A stretch of 19,208 nucleotides of DNA from Granulosicoccus sp964352535 (GCA_964352535.1 CAYGSW010000104.1:1-19208), one strand, 5' to 3'; positions 1 to 6,775 are shown, counted from the first letter of the stretch. Translations and numbers: made by a program. Notes: generated from the letters alone by a model not told the origin.

Positions 1-43
1 GGACTACTAGTGGCCCATCAACGGTTACTGTAGTATTTCCACT

Positions 44-451
44 ATGGGCATGGGGTATATACACGACAAAATAGTAGAGACTCTTTTGACCGAGTCTCCC
101 AAGCCCGCGTGTGCCTATCTTTTCGGTAGCCGTGGTCGAGGGGATTCACGCCCTGACAGCGATGTCGATATTGCGGTGCTCTACGCGGTCGATCCACCGC
201 GAACGCTCTCAGGCATGGGCTTCGAGCTTCAGGGCAAACTGGAGCATGCACTACAGCTGCCTGTTGATTTAATCGTGCTGAATCGTGCGCGTCCAGAGCT
301 GATTCACAACATTTTGAAAGATGGTCAGCTGCTGTATGACGATGAGCACTCTACCCGGGTTGCTTTTGAGGTCAAGGCACGGCGCGAGTACTTCGACGTC
401 TTGCCCTACCTTCGCGAATACCGCGAGAACACGGGGAAGAAAACCGCATGA
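44..451 (+). CDS. mntA: MntA-type nucleotidyltransferase antitoxin
   Basis: 135-aa minimal nucleotidyltransferase (MNT/pol-beta fold). The hallmark GS-x10-DxD motif is exact: Gly28-Ser29, then Asp40 and Asp42, and a third acidic residue sits in LPVDLIVL near residue 75. In characterised HepT-MntA pairs this protein transfers AMP from ATP to a tyrosine of the HepT RNase and so silences it; that role is taken from the family. All nucleotidyltransferase residues I can check are present, so the enzyme looks intact. Its stop overlaps the start of the hepT-like ORF by four bases (ATGA), the usual translational coupling of this module. The partner is truncated, so this antitoxin may now be an orphan. 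ATG at 50 is an alternative start. No clear promoter is seen in the 43 bases upstream. Confidence 0.85.
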   Translation: MGMGYIHDKIVETLLTESPKPACAYLFGSRGRGDSRPDSDVDIAVLYAVDPPRTLSGMGFELQGKLEHALQLPVDLIVLNRARPELIHNILKDGQLLYDDEHSTRVAFEVKARREYFDVLPYLREYRENTGKKTA

Positions 452-888
452 CAAACGCTGAACTTGTGGTTCGCAAACTCGCATTCATCGAATCCTGTAT
501 TAGTGAACTTAGAAGACTCGCGCAACCAGAAAAATTGCGCACTGATATCAAAGAAGAGCGATACGTCACGCATACTCTACAAATCGCTATTCAGGCAGCA
601 TTGGATAGCGCTTCGCATATTGTCTCTTCTGAAAGACTTGGTGAGCCAACAACTAACAGAGCGCTATTCATATTATACCCCGGCATGTTACACGCGAGTT
701 TGAAGATTACCTGGCGTGCGGTCGGCTTGAAAACGGTTTTCTACGCGTGCGCTGCCAGAGCTGCAGCCACGAGCATCTCGCCTGGGCGGCCCCGTGGTTT
801 CAGTTGCAAACGACGTGGCTTTTGTGGGGCCGCCTTCGGTCCAGCTGTGGTGCCAGACGCATGGTGGAGACAGCCGCGAATCTGGTAG
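448..888 (+). pseudogene. hepT: Truncated HepT-like toxin fused to IS91 remnant
   Basis: The 146-aa ORF is a chimera. Residues 1 to about 72 read as the helical N-terminal half of a HepT/DUF86 RNase toxin (for example THTLQIAIQAALDSASHIV followed by LGEP). From about base 665 the frame runs into sequence that, in other frames, is IS91-family transposase. The C-terminal HepT half, carrying the R-x4-6-H RNase motif and the tyrosine that MntA AMPylates, is missing, so the protein should not be an active toxin. The start overlaps mntA by ATGA. Known of the family: HepT is usually about 130-145 aa, so the similar total length here is coincidental. Whether the chimera is translated or stable is unknown. 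Confidence 0.75.
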
Positions 889-1005
889 ATCATGTTCTAC
901 CGCATAGACCTGTGCGTCAATGGGTATTGAGTTTCCCGTATCCGCTACTTTTTTTGTTGGCTAGCCCCCACAGGAGTCACGGATGGTCAACGGATACTGC
1001 ACAAG
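681..1005 (+). mobile_element. IS91-family transposase remnant (zinc-binding N-terminus)
   Basis: Frame 3 from 681 reads RHVTREFEDYLACGRLENG, then a CxxC pair (CQSC) near 762; frame 1 near 800-825 carries SCKRRGFC; frame 3 resumes with CGARRMVETAANLVDHVLP and RPVRQWVLSFPYPL. This matches the family consensus of IS91-type (Y1 HUH) transposases: a Cys-rich zinc-binding N-terminus followed by the VRQWVLSFP block. The conserved blocks are split over two frames by at least two indels. A third shift near 965 may carry the match a few codons further. The HUH motif and catalytic tyrosine are not present, so the remnant is dead. Element ends were not identified. Confidence 0.8.
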
Positions 1006-1229
1006 TAAGAGGCGGGTAGGTGCGCCCGGCCAGGGCAATCGTTGCACGCTAGAGATTGATCAGGTGCCAGATGTGTGATGGAGTAGATTGGTCGGGTGCC
1101 AGTGGGTGCTTCAAACAGTCTGTGGGCAAGTCATTGCAGCCGATTCACTGATGAAAATAGCCTGGTTAAGCGAATTTTTGTGTGGCGGCTTGATGGTGGT
1201 GGCTGGTTTATACTTACTATAGTGCGCAA

Positions 1230-1393
1230 GTAGCCTCGTATGCATTGCTGTCCATGATGTTTGCTCAGGTGTGCAATTTACAGCCCTGGCGAGTTTGTTC
1301 ACACGCTGGGTGATGCACATTTTTACAGCAATCATTTTGATCAGGTTAAGACGCTGTTGGCGCGTACGCCCAAGACGCTACGGGTGATGAAGA
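1230..1393 (+). pseudogene. thyA: Thymidylate synthase fragment, copy A
   Basis: Read with one frameshift near 1285, this stretch gives VASYALLSMMFAQVCNLQP and then GEFVHTLGDAHFYSNHFDQ, followed by LLARTPKTL and MKINP. These correspond to the dUMP/folate-binding core of ThyA, about residues 175-235 of the usual 264-aa enzyme, including the conserved HxYSNH element. Nothing upstream resembles the catalytic PCH segment and nothing downstream resembles the ThyA C-terminus. It is a dead internal fragment. A second fragment of the same protein segment lies at 5766-5996. Identification rests on recognised family motifs, not on a search. Confidence 0.72.
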
Positions 1394-1639
1394 TCAACCC
1401 TATCGCAATGCGCTGAGTCATCATAATTCTCTTTTAACAGCAGCTTCATGAGATTGCTGTATTCATCTGAAAAGTGATGTTAATCTGTTCAGGCGTGCCA
1501 AGCTCTTCGATGGCTGTAAAACACTGCGGATATTATAAATGAGCTGGAAATCCTTACTGCCAAAAAAGGTACGGTTGATCAATTAAGCTTCGAGCAATGC
1601 CGTGCTTTTAGTGATTACTACAAAGTCCTGACAAAAAAA

Positions 1640-2332
1640 GTGGGAGGGCCTGTTGGCTATCGAATTTTCTACCGCTATAACCTCCATCTTTTAATGTACG
1701 GGATGTGTTGTATTCAGGAGAGCAGGTATCCTGCGTTGAACCGCTGTTACGACGAGTTGTCGGGCTATTTTCTAACCGATATTTTCGATAATGAGTGGAT
1801 GGTGTATTCGTGGATTTTTTGTGATTTTCCAGTTGAGAAAAATAGCAAGCGAACCGTTCTTGATTATTTTTATGAATTTCTCACGTCTCAAGAGGAGACG
1901 ATGCCAAAATCTGATCTTGCTCACCTCGACGCTTTCTATCAGGCAATGAGCAGTGGCCGGTTGGGCCTTTATGAAGAGATTTTATCGACGAAAAAAGTAA
2001 CAAAATTTCGGGAGATGTTCACCGGCAAAGTGATCAGTACAGTTCGCAGCGTACCTGACTATGAAAGTGGTGAGCTATTTGTCGGCAGAATTGTGTCTTA
2101 TCTCGGCAATTCGTTTCTGACGCATGATCCAAGGTGTTTTCCACCATCGGCGAAACAAGCTGTGGAGCAAATGTACAAGGATAAGTTTTTTTATATCTCA
2201 GAGACGATGGATGATGCGGTTGATTATGATGCTTTCATGCATCTAGCTGGGCCATACACGATGTCGGTAACCAATAGCGATGTTCAAGTGCCAGTGCTCT
2301 CGCCGGATCATTATAAAGTTTACTATCGTTAA
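1640..2332 (+). CDS. Hypothetical protein, N-terminus uncertain
   Basis: 230-aa ORF of unrecognised family, starting with GTG. It is rich in aromatic residues (Tyr, Phe, Trp) and acidic residues, with no signal peptide, no evident membrane segment and no cysteine cluster. Composition suggests a soluble globular protein. The frame is already open from 1520, just after a stop at 1517-1519, and the extra codons read like ordinary protein (for example LSFEQCRAFSDYYKVL). No ATG, GTG or TTG lies between 1520 and 1640, and there is no Shine-Dalgarno sequence before the GTG. The gene may therefore have lost its true 5' end, in keeping with the decayed surroundings. It stands alone between the thyA fragment and a gene-poor stretch. 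No function is proposed. Confidence 0.5.
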   Translation: MGGPVGYRIFYRYNLHLLMYGMCCIQESRYPALNRCYDELSGYFLTDIFDNEWMVYSWIFCDFPVEKNSKRTVLDYFYEFLTSQEETMPKSDLAHLDAFYQAMSSGRLGLYEEILSTKKVTKFREMFTGKVISTVRSVPDYESGELFVGRIVSYLGNSFLTHDPRCFPPSAKQAVEQMYKDKFFYISETMDDAVDYDAFMHLAGPYTMSVTNSDVQVPVLSPDHYKVYYR

Positions 2333-2666
2333 CTTAGATAAATTTAGCAAGTCCAATGCGAGACCTCTATGCCAGCGTCTCGTGTAAATACCGCCACATC
2401 CAAACCGCTTCGCGAGTCGGTCCGTGTAGAAGTTGGCACTCCGATGTTCCTGTTGATGTGGGTCTGGAAGAAATAGATGCCACTGTGGCAGCAGAACGCC
2501 ACCGACGCTGAATTGCGTTCACAACGCTCAATTTCCAGTTCGAGTATAAAAACACTCGGAATTCGCTAAACTGTCGCGTCGATCTTGCAAGGCAGGCATC
2601 TGGCAACGAGCCAAGCACGCCGGTAATCGCTGGTCTACTTTCACCACGCTTTAGTAACGGGAATGT
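2333..2666. other. Gene-poor stretch without recognised content
   Basis: Some 330 bases between the hypothetical ORF and the azlC region. An 83-codon minus-strand ORF (2367-2618) runs through it. I recognise no family in this ORF or in the other frames, and its composition is unremarkable. I see no convincing terminator, promoter or long repeat. It is probably decayed sequence like its flanks. Confidence 0.4.
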
Positions 2667-2765
2667 TTGAGTGAAAAGTCTTTGAGTGATGTATCCATAC
2701 AGGCTGCTGGAAGGCGTCGTGAAATTCTGTCGGGTGCCTTAGCGGCGTAACCCATACTGCCGGCC

Positions 2766-3407
2766 GTGGCCCCTTTTGGCATGCTGTTTGGTGCGCTGGC
2801 CATTGCCGAAGGGTTTACGCCGTTTCAAACCATGCTGGCTACGGTCACGATCTTTGCCGGGGCCAGTCAGTACCTGATGCTTGAGATGCTAGCCCAGCAC
2901 GTTGGTGCGGTCGCCATCGTGCTGGCGGTATTGGCTGTGAATTTCCGCCACATCCTGTACTCGGCGGCACTGGGTCGGCGCATGGGAAGTTTCACTGCTT
3001 GGCAGAAGGCTGTGGCGTTTGCACTCATGGTGGATCCGGCGTTTGCCGCTGCGGAACAGCGTGCCAGAAGTGGCGGGCTCAAAGCAGCATGGTATTTCGG
3101 TTATGCAGGGCTGGTTTACGTTCTGTGGCTGGTCGCCAATATCACGGGTTTCATCTTTGGCGGTCTGATAGAGGAGCCATCACGCTTCGGGCTGGATTTC
3201 ATTCTACCTTTGTACTTTCTGGGTATCGTCACGGGGTTCCGGCGTAGCACAGGCTTCTTGCCGGTGGTGGGTGCATCGATTGCCGGTTTGCTACTGATAC
3301 ATGCCACCATCGGTGCGCCGTACCACATCTTCGGTGGTGCCCTGTTTGGTCTGGCATTGGCAGCGTTCCGATCAACAGCCCCGGATGCACAAGAGCTGCG
3401 ACGATGA
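2766..3407 (+). CDS. azlC: AzlC family branched-chain amino acid exporter subunit
   Basis: 213-aa polytopic inner-membrane protein of the AzlC family, which with AzlD exports branched-chain amino acids and their analogues. Family signatures are visible: PFGMLFGALAIAEG at the N-terminus, FAGASQYLMLEM, NFRHILYSAALGRRM, FALMVDPAFA and a hydrophobic C-terminal half. The GTG start given here leaves the protein short at its N-terminus. The same frame is open upstream from TTG 2667 and reads like the missing N-terminus (REILSGALAA), but TAA at 2748-2750 separates the two parts. So this is either a restarted, slightly shortened protein or a nonsense-inactivated gene. Its stop overlaps the azlD start by ATGA. 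Confidence 0.8.
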   Translation: MAPFGMLFGALAIAEGFTPFQTMLATVTIFAGASQYLMLEMLAQHVGAVAIVLAVLAVNFRHILYSAALGRRMGSFTAWQKAVAFALMVDPAFAAAEQRARSGGLKAAWYFGYAGLVYVLWLVANITGFIFGGLIEEPSRFGLDFILPLYFLGIVTGFRRSTGFLPVVGASIAGLLLIHATIGAPYHIFGGALFGLALAAFRSTAPDAQELRR

Positions 3408-3715
3408 ACATGCCAGGCGAGATAAACCTTGTTTCTTTGATTGTTGCTTGCACTGTGGTGACGTATCTGGCGCGCGTTGGCGGACATTTGTTGTTGGCGC
3501 GCTTCACACCGTTGCCGCACCGTGTTGAAGCTGCGCTTGAGGCGGTGCCGATAGCTATCATTAGCGCTTTGATAGCGCCCGCATTTCTGCTGGGCGGAAC
3601 TGACGAAGCACTGGCAGGTGTCGTGGCGGTCGTGGCCGGGCTCAGACTGTCAGGGACGTGGATTCTGCTGTTGGGTGTGTTGGCGCTTGTTGGGCTTCGT
3701 CAGCTCGGGCTTTGA
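3404..3715 (+). CDS. azlD: AzlD family transporter subunit
   Basis: 103-aa small membrane protein with about four hydrophobic segments. The pattern TYLARVGGHLLL, then PHRVEAALEAVPIAIISALIA, then a C-terminal membrane pair is typical of AzlD, the small partner of AzlC in branched-chain amino acid efflux. Normal family length is about 100-110 aa, so it looks complete. Its ATG lies inside the azlC stop (ATGA), giving tight translational coupling. It is intact while azlC carries an upstream in-frame stop; if AzlC is non-functional, this subunit has probably lost its role. Confidence 0.82.
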   Translation: MNMPGEINLVSLIVACTVVTYLARVGGHLLLARFTPLPHRVEAALEAVPIAIISALIAPAFLLGGTDEALAGVVAVVAGLRLSGTWILLLGVLALVGLRQLGL

Positions 3716-3726
3716 CACAGCAGAGA

Positions 3727-3943
3727 TGTCCAACACTTTGCGTCGGCGAACCAGGAAAAGGCTGACCGCAGCAGCGAGTCGGCGCTGTCGCTCCAGATTG
3801 CCGTGTCGTTCGATCGGTGTGCGATAGTGACGGTTGAATCGCTGCGCATCGCCAAGCACGTGGGGCATCAGAAAGCCGAACTGCGACCAAAGCTCTCGCA
3901 GATGATTCTCCAGTGGGGTGCCAAGAAGGTATAGCCTGCGCTC
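3727..3943 (-). pseudogene. SNF2-family helicase fragment
   Basis: One minus-strand frame reads ERRLYLLGTPLENHLREL, then WSQFGFLMPHVLGD, then RFNRHYRTPIERHG, then RRLAAAVSLFLVRRRKVL. This is the helicase segment around motif III of SNF2/DEAD-box proteins (consensus LSGTPLENHL...LW through FLLRR.K), apparently with one residue deleted from the SGTP motif. About 72 codons survive. Neither the Walker A/DEAD half nor helicase domain 2 is found nearby. It lies antisense and tail to tail with azlD and is a dead fragment. Confidence 0.75.
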
Positions 3944-4108
3944 GATCGCTTAAATACCCAGATATTTGCTCTTGTGATGTCTTGCTGAGCACGTGTCTGT
4001 GCATCGGCACATGTGAATGAGTCATGGCACGAAGCCAGAGGGTTTTGTCGAGTGGGTATTTGATGTTCGGGTGACGCGGCTGCCATTTGATTGTAGCCTT
4101 GAATGACG

Positions 4109-4134
4109 ATTGGCGCATAGAATTTCTATAAACC
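4109..4134. promoter_or_regulatory. Palindromic motif, copy A (fic region)
   Basis: Contains the perfect 13-bp palindrome ATAGAATTTCTAT at 4117-4129, inside a 26-bp unit that begins ATTGGCGC and ends AAACC. The unit recurs almost exactly 120 bp downstream (copy B). Outer ATTGG/CCAAT arms extend the symmetry. Likely a binding site for a dimeric regulator. The nearest candidate is the helix-turn-helix Fic protein at 4311, which is inference. Confidence 0.5.
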
Positions 4135-4188
4135 AATATCTAAGCTGTTTCCTTCTCCAAGATGTACAAATTTTGAATGTAATGTTAG

Positions 4189-4202
4189 TTTTCAGCTGAA
4201 AA
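4189..4202. repeat. Perfect 14-bp palindrome
   Basis: TTTTCAGCTGAAAA lies between motif copies A and B upstream of the fic gene. It is too short to be a terminator and has no following T-run. It could be another regulator site or chance. Confidence 0.35.
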
Positions 4203-4228
4203 TGCAGTGACCACTAGGAAAATTCCGG

Positions 4229-4286
4229 ATTGGCGCATAGAAATACTATAAACCGTTTTTTTGGTTTATAGTGCTTCTATGAACCA
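4229..4286. promoter_or_regulatory. Inverted pair of palindromic motifs (copies B and C) upstream of fic
   Basis: Copy B (4229-4254) has core ATAGAAATACTAT at 4237-4249. Copy C (4263-4286, opposite orientation) has core ATAGTGCTTCTAT at 4268-4280. B and the reverse complement of C agree at 16 of 18 positions, and their centres are 31 bp apart, about three helical turns. All three copies fit ATAGnAnTnCTAT (C read on the minus strand). The pair ends about 25 bp before the fic start, the right place for an autoregulatory operator. Protein binding is inferred. Confidence 0.6.
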
Positions 4287-4314
4287 GTATGTTGCCTGCA
4301 GCGAAGCTCTATGA
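4279..4314 (+). CDS. Possible 11-codon leader ORF coupled to fic
   Basis: ATG at 4279 opens an 11-codon frame (MNQYVACSEAL) whose TGA at 4312-4314 overlaps the fic ATG as ATGA. Its start lies in the right arm of motif copy C. It could couple translation to fic, or be chance; I see no clear ribosome-binding site for it. Confidence 0.25.
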   Translation: MNQYVACSEAL

Positions 4315-5687
4315 CCATACGGAGTGAACACAAGCCTTCCGATAAGGAGATTATTGATGTAATAGCTCGGTCAGCAGCGGGCGTAGCTGTGGCCGATCTT
4401 GAATCCGCGTTCCATGGTCGTATTAGCCGTCGAGCGCTACAGCGTCGACTGGCATCCCTGGTACAAAGTGAGCAACTGAGCCAAAGTGGCAGTCGACGTT
4501 GGACTCGCTATGTCGTTACCGGCGAATCGGGAAATGCACCAAACCATGCAGACGAGCAACTGTCGTTCTCTGTTGAAAGCAATAGTTTGCTCCAGCAACT
4601 GGAAAAACCATTAACAGAGCGACCAGAAACCCGTTATCGATCTGCATACCTGCGTAGCTACGTTCCAGGCAAAACAATGTGGTTGTCCAATTTAGAGCGC
4701 AAACATCTGTTGGAACAAGGCACTGTAATCGAGACGGTAGAACCAGCTGGAACTTATGCGCGTCGCATCGCCGATCGCTTATTGATTGACCTTTCGTGGA
4801 ATTCGAGTCGACTCGAGGGAAACACTTACTCGCTCTTGGATACACGAAGATTGTTCGCAATTGATGTTGAGGCGCAAGGGCATGATCCCAGTGAGGCGCG
4901 CATGATCCGTAACCATCGTGCTGCAATAGAATTTTTAATCGAGAATATCACTGAGATTGGCTTCAATCGCTTGACTATCTTCAATCTGCACGCGTTGCTC
5001 GCCAACGAGTTGTTGCCTGATCCTCTATCTCCAGGTCGGTTGCGCCGGATTGCAGTTGGCATTGGCGGTTCTACTTATCGACCCAGTGATTCGCCGCAAG
5101 TTGTGGAAACTGATTTTGATGAGTTGATGGTTAGGCTCGGTTCGATTGAGAATCCGTTCGAACAATCATTGGTCGCTATGGCTCACTTGCCATACCTGCA
5201 GCCGTTCGATGATGTGAATAAACGCGTTTCACGGCTTGCCGCTAATTTGCCTATGATTCGTGAGAATTTGATACCGGTGTCGTTCATAGGAGTTCCACGC
5301 GATCTCTATACCAAGGCTTTGTTGACTGTTTATGAACTGGAAGACCACCGTGTGCTAAAAGAGCTGTATATCTACGCCTATGAGCGCTCGGTCGAACACT
5401 ATGCAGAGGTACGGCAGACGTTAGGCGAGCCTGACCCATTCCGTATGCGCTACATCGACCGTATTGTCGGGCTTATTGGAGATGTGGTGCGCGAGGGCGC
5501 GACACTGCGTGACGCCGTTTCTCGCTCAGATGGATGGGCGCGCGAGTATGCAACTGAGTCAGATCGCGAACGCTTTCGCGAGATGATCGAATTAGAGTTA
5601 TTAGGTCTGAACGAAGGTAACTTCGCGCGATTCGGATTGCGTCCCTCAGAGTTCCTTCGATGGCAGAAAATAGCGGCAGCTGACTGA
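4311..5687 (+). CDS. Fic-domain protein with N-terminal helix-turn-helix
   Basis: 458 aa. Residues 1-70 look like a winged helix-turn-helix (DLESAFHGRISRRALQRRLASL). Residues about 155-345 are a Fic domain. An inhibitory motif fitting (S/T)xxxE(G/N) is at 165-170 (SSRLEG), upstream of the catalytic core as in class II Fic proteins. The core motif is non-canonical: HLPYLQPFDDVNKRVSR from His292, keeping the catalytic His, Phe299, Asn303 and Arg305, but with Val and Lys in place of the glycines of HxFx(D/E)GNGR. Canonical Fic enzymes transfer AMP to target hydroxyls; with this motif the donor or activity may differ. The C-terminal 110 residues are alpha-helical and unassigned. Reading frame and length appear intact. 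Helix-turn-helix plus upstream palindromes suggests autoregulation (inference). Confidence 0.85.
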   Translation: MTIRSEHKPSDKEIIDVIARSAAGVAVADLESAFHGRISRRALQRRLASLVQSEQLSQSGSRRWTRYVVTGESGNAPNHADEQLSFSVESNSLLQQLEKPLTERPETRYRSAYLRSYVPGKTMWLSNLERKHLLEQGTVIETVEPAGTYARRIADRLLIDLSWNSSRLEGNTYSLLDTRRLFAIDVEAQGHDPSEARMIRNHRAAIEFLIENITEIGFNRLTIFNLHALLANELLPDPLSPGRLRRIAVGIGGSTYRPSDSPQVVETDFDELMVRLGSIENPFEQSLVAMAHLPYLQPFDDVNKRVSRLAANLPMIRENLIPVSFIGVPRDLYTKALLTVYELEDHRVLKELYIYAYERSVEHYAEVRQTLGEPDPFRMRYIDRIVGLIGDVVREGATLRDAVSRSDGWAREYATESDRERFREMIELELLGLNEGNFARFGLRPSEFLRWQKIAAAD

Positions 5688-5765
5688 AATACCGTATAAC
5701 TTTTCTTACTTCTGTGGTGATTGTTCATCGTAGCGAATTAACCCCAACCATCGTTAGCCGGAAAA

Positions 5766-5996
5766 CCGTTTAGCATCGCATCGCATGCGTTGTTTACGAT
5801 GATGATTGCCCTGGTGTGTGATCTTGAGCTTGGTGAGTTTGTGCATTCGCTGAGTGATGCGAATATCTACCGCAATCATTTTGAGCAGGTGGCTACGCAG
5901 TTGGCGCGTACGCGCGAAAGCGCTACCGGTGATGCAGATCAATCCTTCAGTGAAAGAAATGTTTGTGTTCACTTTCGATGACTTCACGCAGGAAGG
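5766..5996 (+). pseudogene. thyA: Thymidylate synthase fragment, copy B
   Basis: Frame 3 reads PFSIASHALFTMMIALVC, then DLELGEFVHSLSDANIYRN and FEQVATQLARTR. After a frameshift near 5918, frame 2 continues ALPVMQINPSVKEM and then FTFDDFTQEG. This is ThyA from about residue 175 to 245 with the family order intact, but without the catalytic cysteine region or the C-terminus. It extends further at both ends than copy A and has partly different residues (NIYRNH instead of HFYSNH), so the two are related rather than identical. Its right end abuts an amidase fragment on the other strand. Confidence 0.78.
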
Positions 5997-6293
5997 GCGT
6001 TGCGCAACAAGGTCATCTTTGCCAGGTATATTATCGGCAAGTAAGGGCGACCCGAATGTGCTCTTTATACCGGCTACGTTAACCAGATCTTTAAGCGCTA
6101 TGGGAATGCCGTGTAACGAGCCTGAAACGGGCGTTTTGTCCGCTCTTTCGGCTTGGCTGAGTAGTAATGATTCGTCGTGTAGCGAGACAATTGCATTGAT
6201 GGTGCGGTTGTGATGGTTGATGGTATTCAACGTATCGCGCATCAATTGTTCGAAACTGTATTCCCCCGATGCTATCGAAGTATGGATGGACAC
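5997..6293 (-). pseudogene. Amidase-signature family N-terminal fragment
   Basis: About 99 codons on the minus strand: FEQLMRDTLNTINHHNRTIN, then AIVSLHDESLLLSQAERAD, then GSLHGIPIALKDLVNVAGI and the following TFGSPLLADN. This is the N-terminus of an amidase-signature hydrolase, with the catalytic lysine in IALKDL. The Gly/Ser-rich stretch with the other two triad residues (usually 50-80 residues further on) is lost where the frame runs into thyA copy B near 5996. The start may originally have been ATG 6324 (MTNPTDMQLTSV), now out of frame. The fragment cannot be an active amidase. Confidence 0.75.
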
Positions 6294-6433
6294 TGGTGAG
6301 CTGCATGTCTGTTGGATTTGTCATCAGCGTATCCCTTAGGCGGTAACGTAGACGGGTTTGGTAAGCCTCGCTGCCTTAATTCTAAACGGGTCAGTAGTGA
6401 TTCCCGGCCTTAACGGATTAAGAGATGCCTGGC

Positions 6434-6720
6434 TCAGGAGTTTTGCGTGCTTAATCTTGCATACGCGATGAGCTTGGCGATATGTCGTAAAGCTTCCCGC
6501 ACCTCAGGAAAGTCTCCCCATATCGGCCAGACTTGCCACAAATCCTGCTGGACAATCAGCGTCACGTTGCCTCCAGACGTTCTCACGGTCTTCTCGAGAC
6601 GGATAGCATCATCAAGAAGAATTTCACTGTCGTCTGCAAATATCAACACGGGTGGCAGATCGCCAACGATATAAATCCGGTGGGGTTAACAGCAGGATAT
6701 TCCCCAGTAAAATAATACCC
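6434..6720 (-). pseudogene. Alpha/beta-hydrolase C-terminal fragment
   Basis: The minus-strand frame reads GDLPPVLIFADDSEILLDD from 6664, then a C-terminal helix-strand pair ending REALRHIAKLIAYARL. This is the end of an alpha/beta-hydrolase-3 type esterase (family pattern: GDL..LPPvLI...DEiLrDD...W-H-V). The catalytic-acid region is recognisable, but the usual catalytic His appears replaced: WQVWP where the family has W-H-V-W. A frameshift near 6680 joins weaker upstream similarity (NPTGFIS). The nucleophile half is absent. It lies 110 bp upstream of the amidase fragment on the same strand, perhaps once the same operon. Confidence 0.6.
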
Positions 6721-6775
6721 ACACCTGCCACGGCCGTGATAGACCATCGGTATCCTTCAAAGACAGAAGATAGTG

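Noticed and set aside
2367..2618. 83-codon minus-strand ORF
   Set aside because: No start context, no family likeness, and other frames read equally well; probably chance.
3642..4136. Long minus-strand ORF of 164 codons beyond azlD
   Set aside because: The recognisable helicase motifs lie in a different minus-strand frame; this frame gives no family pattern.
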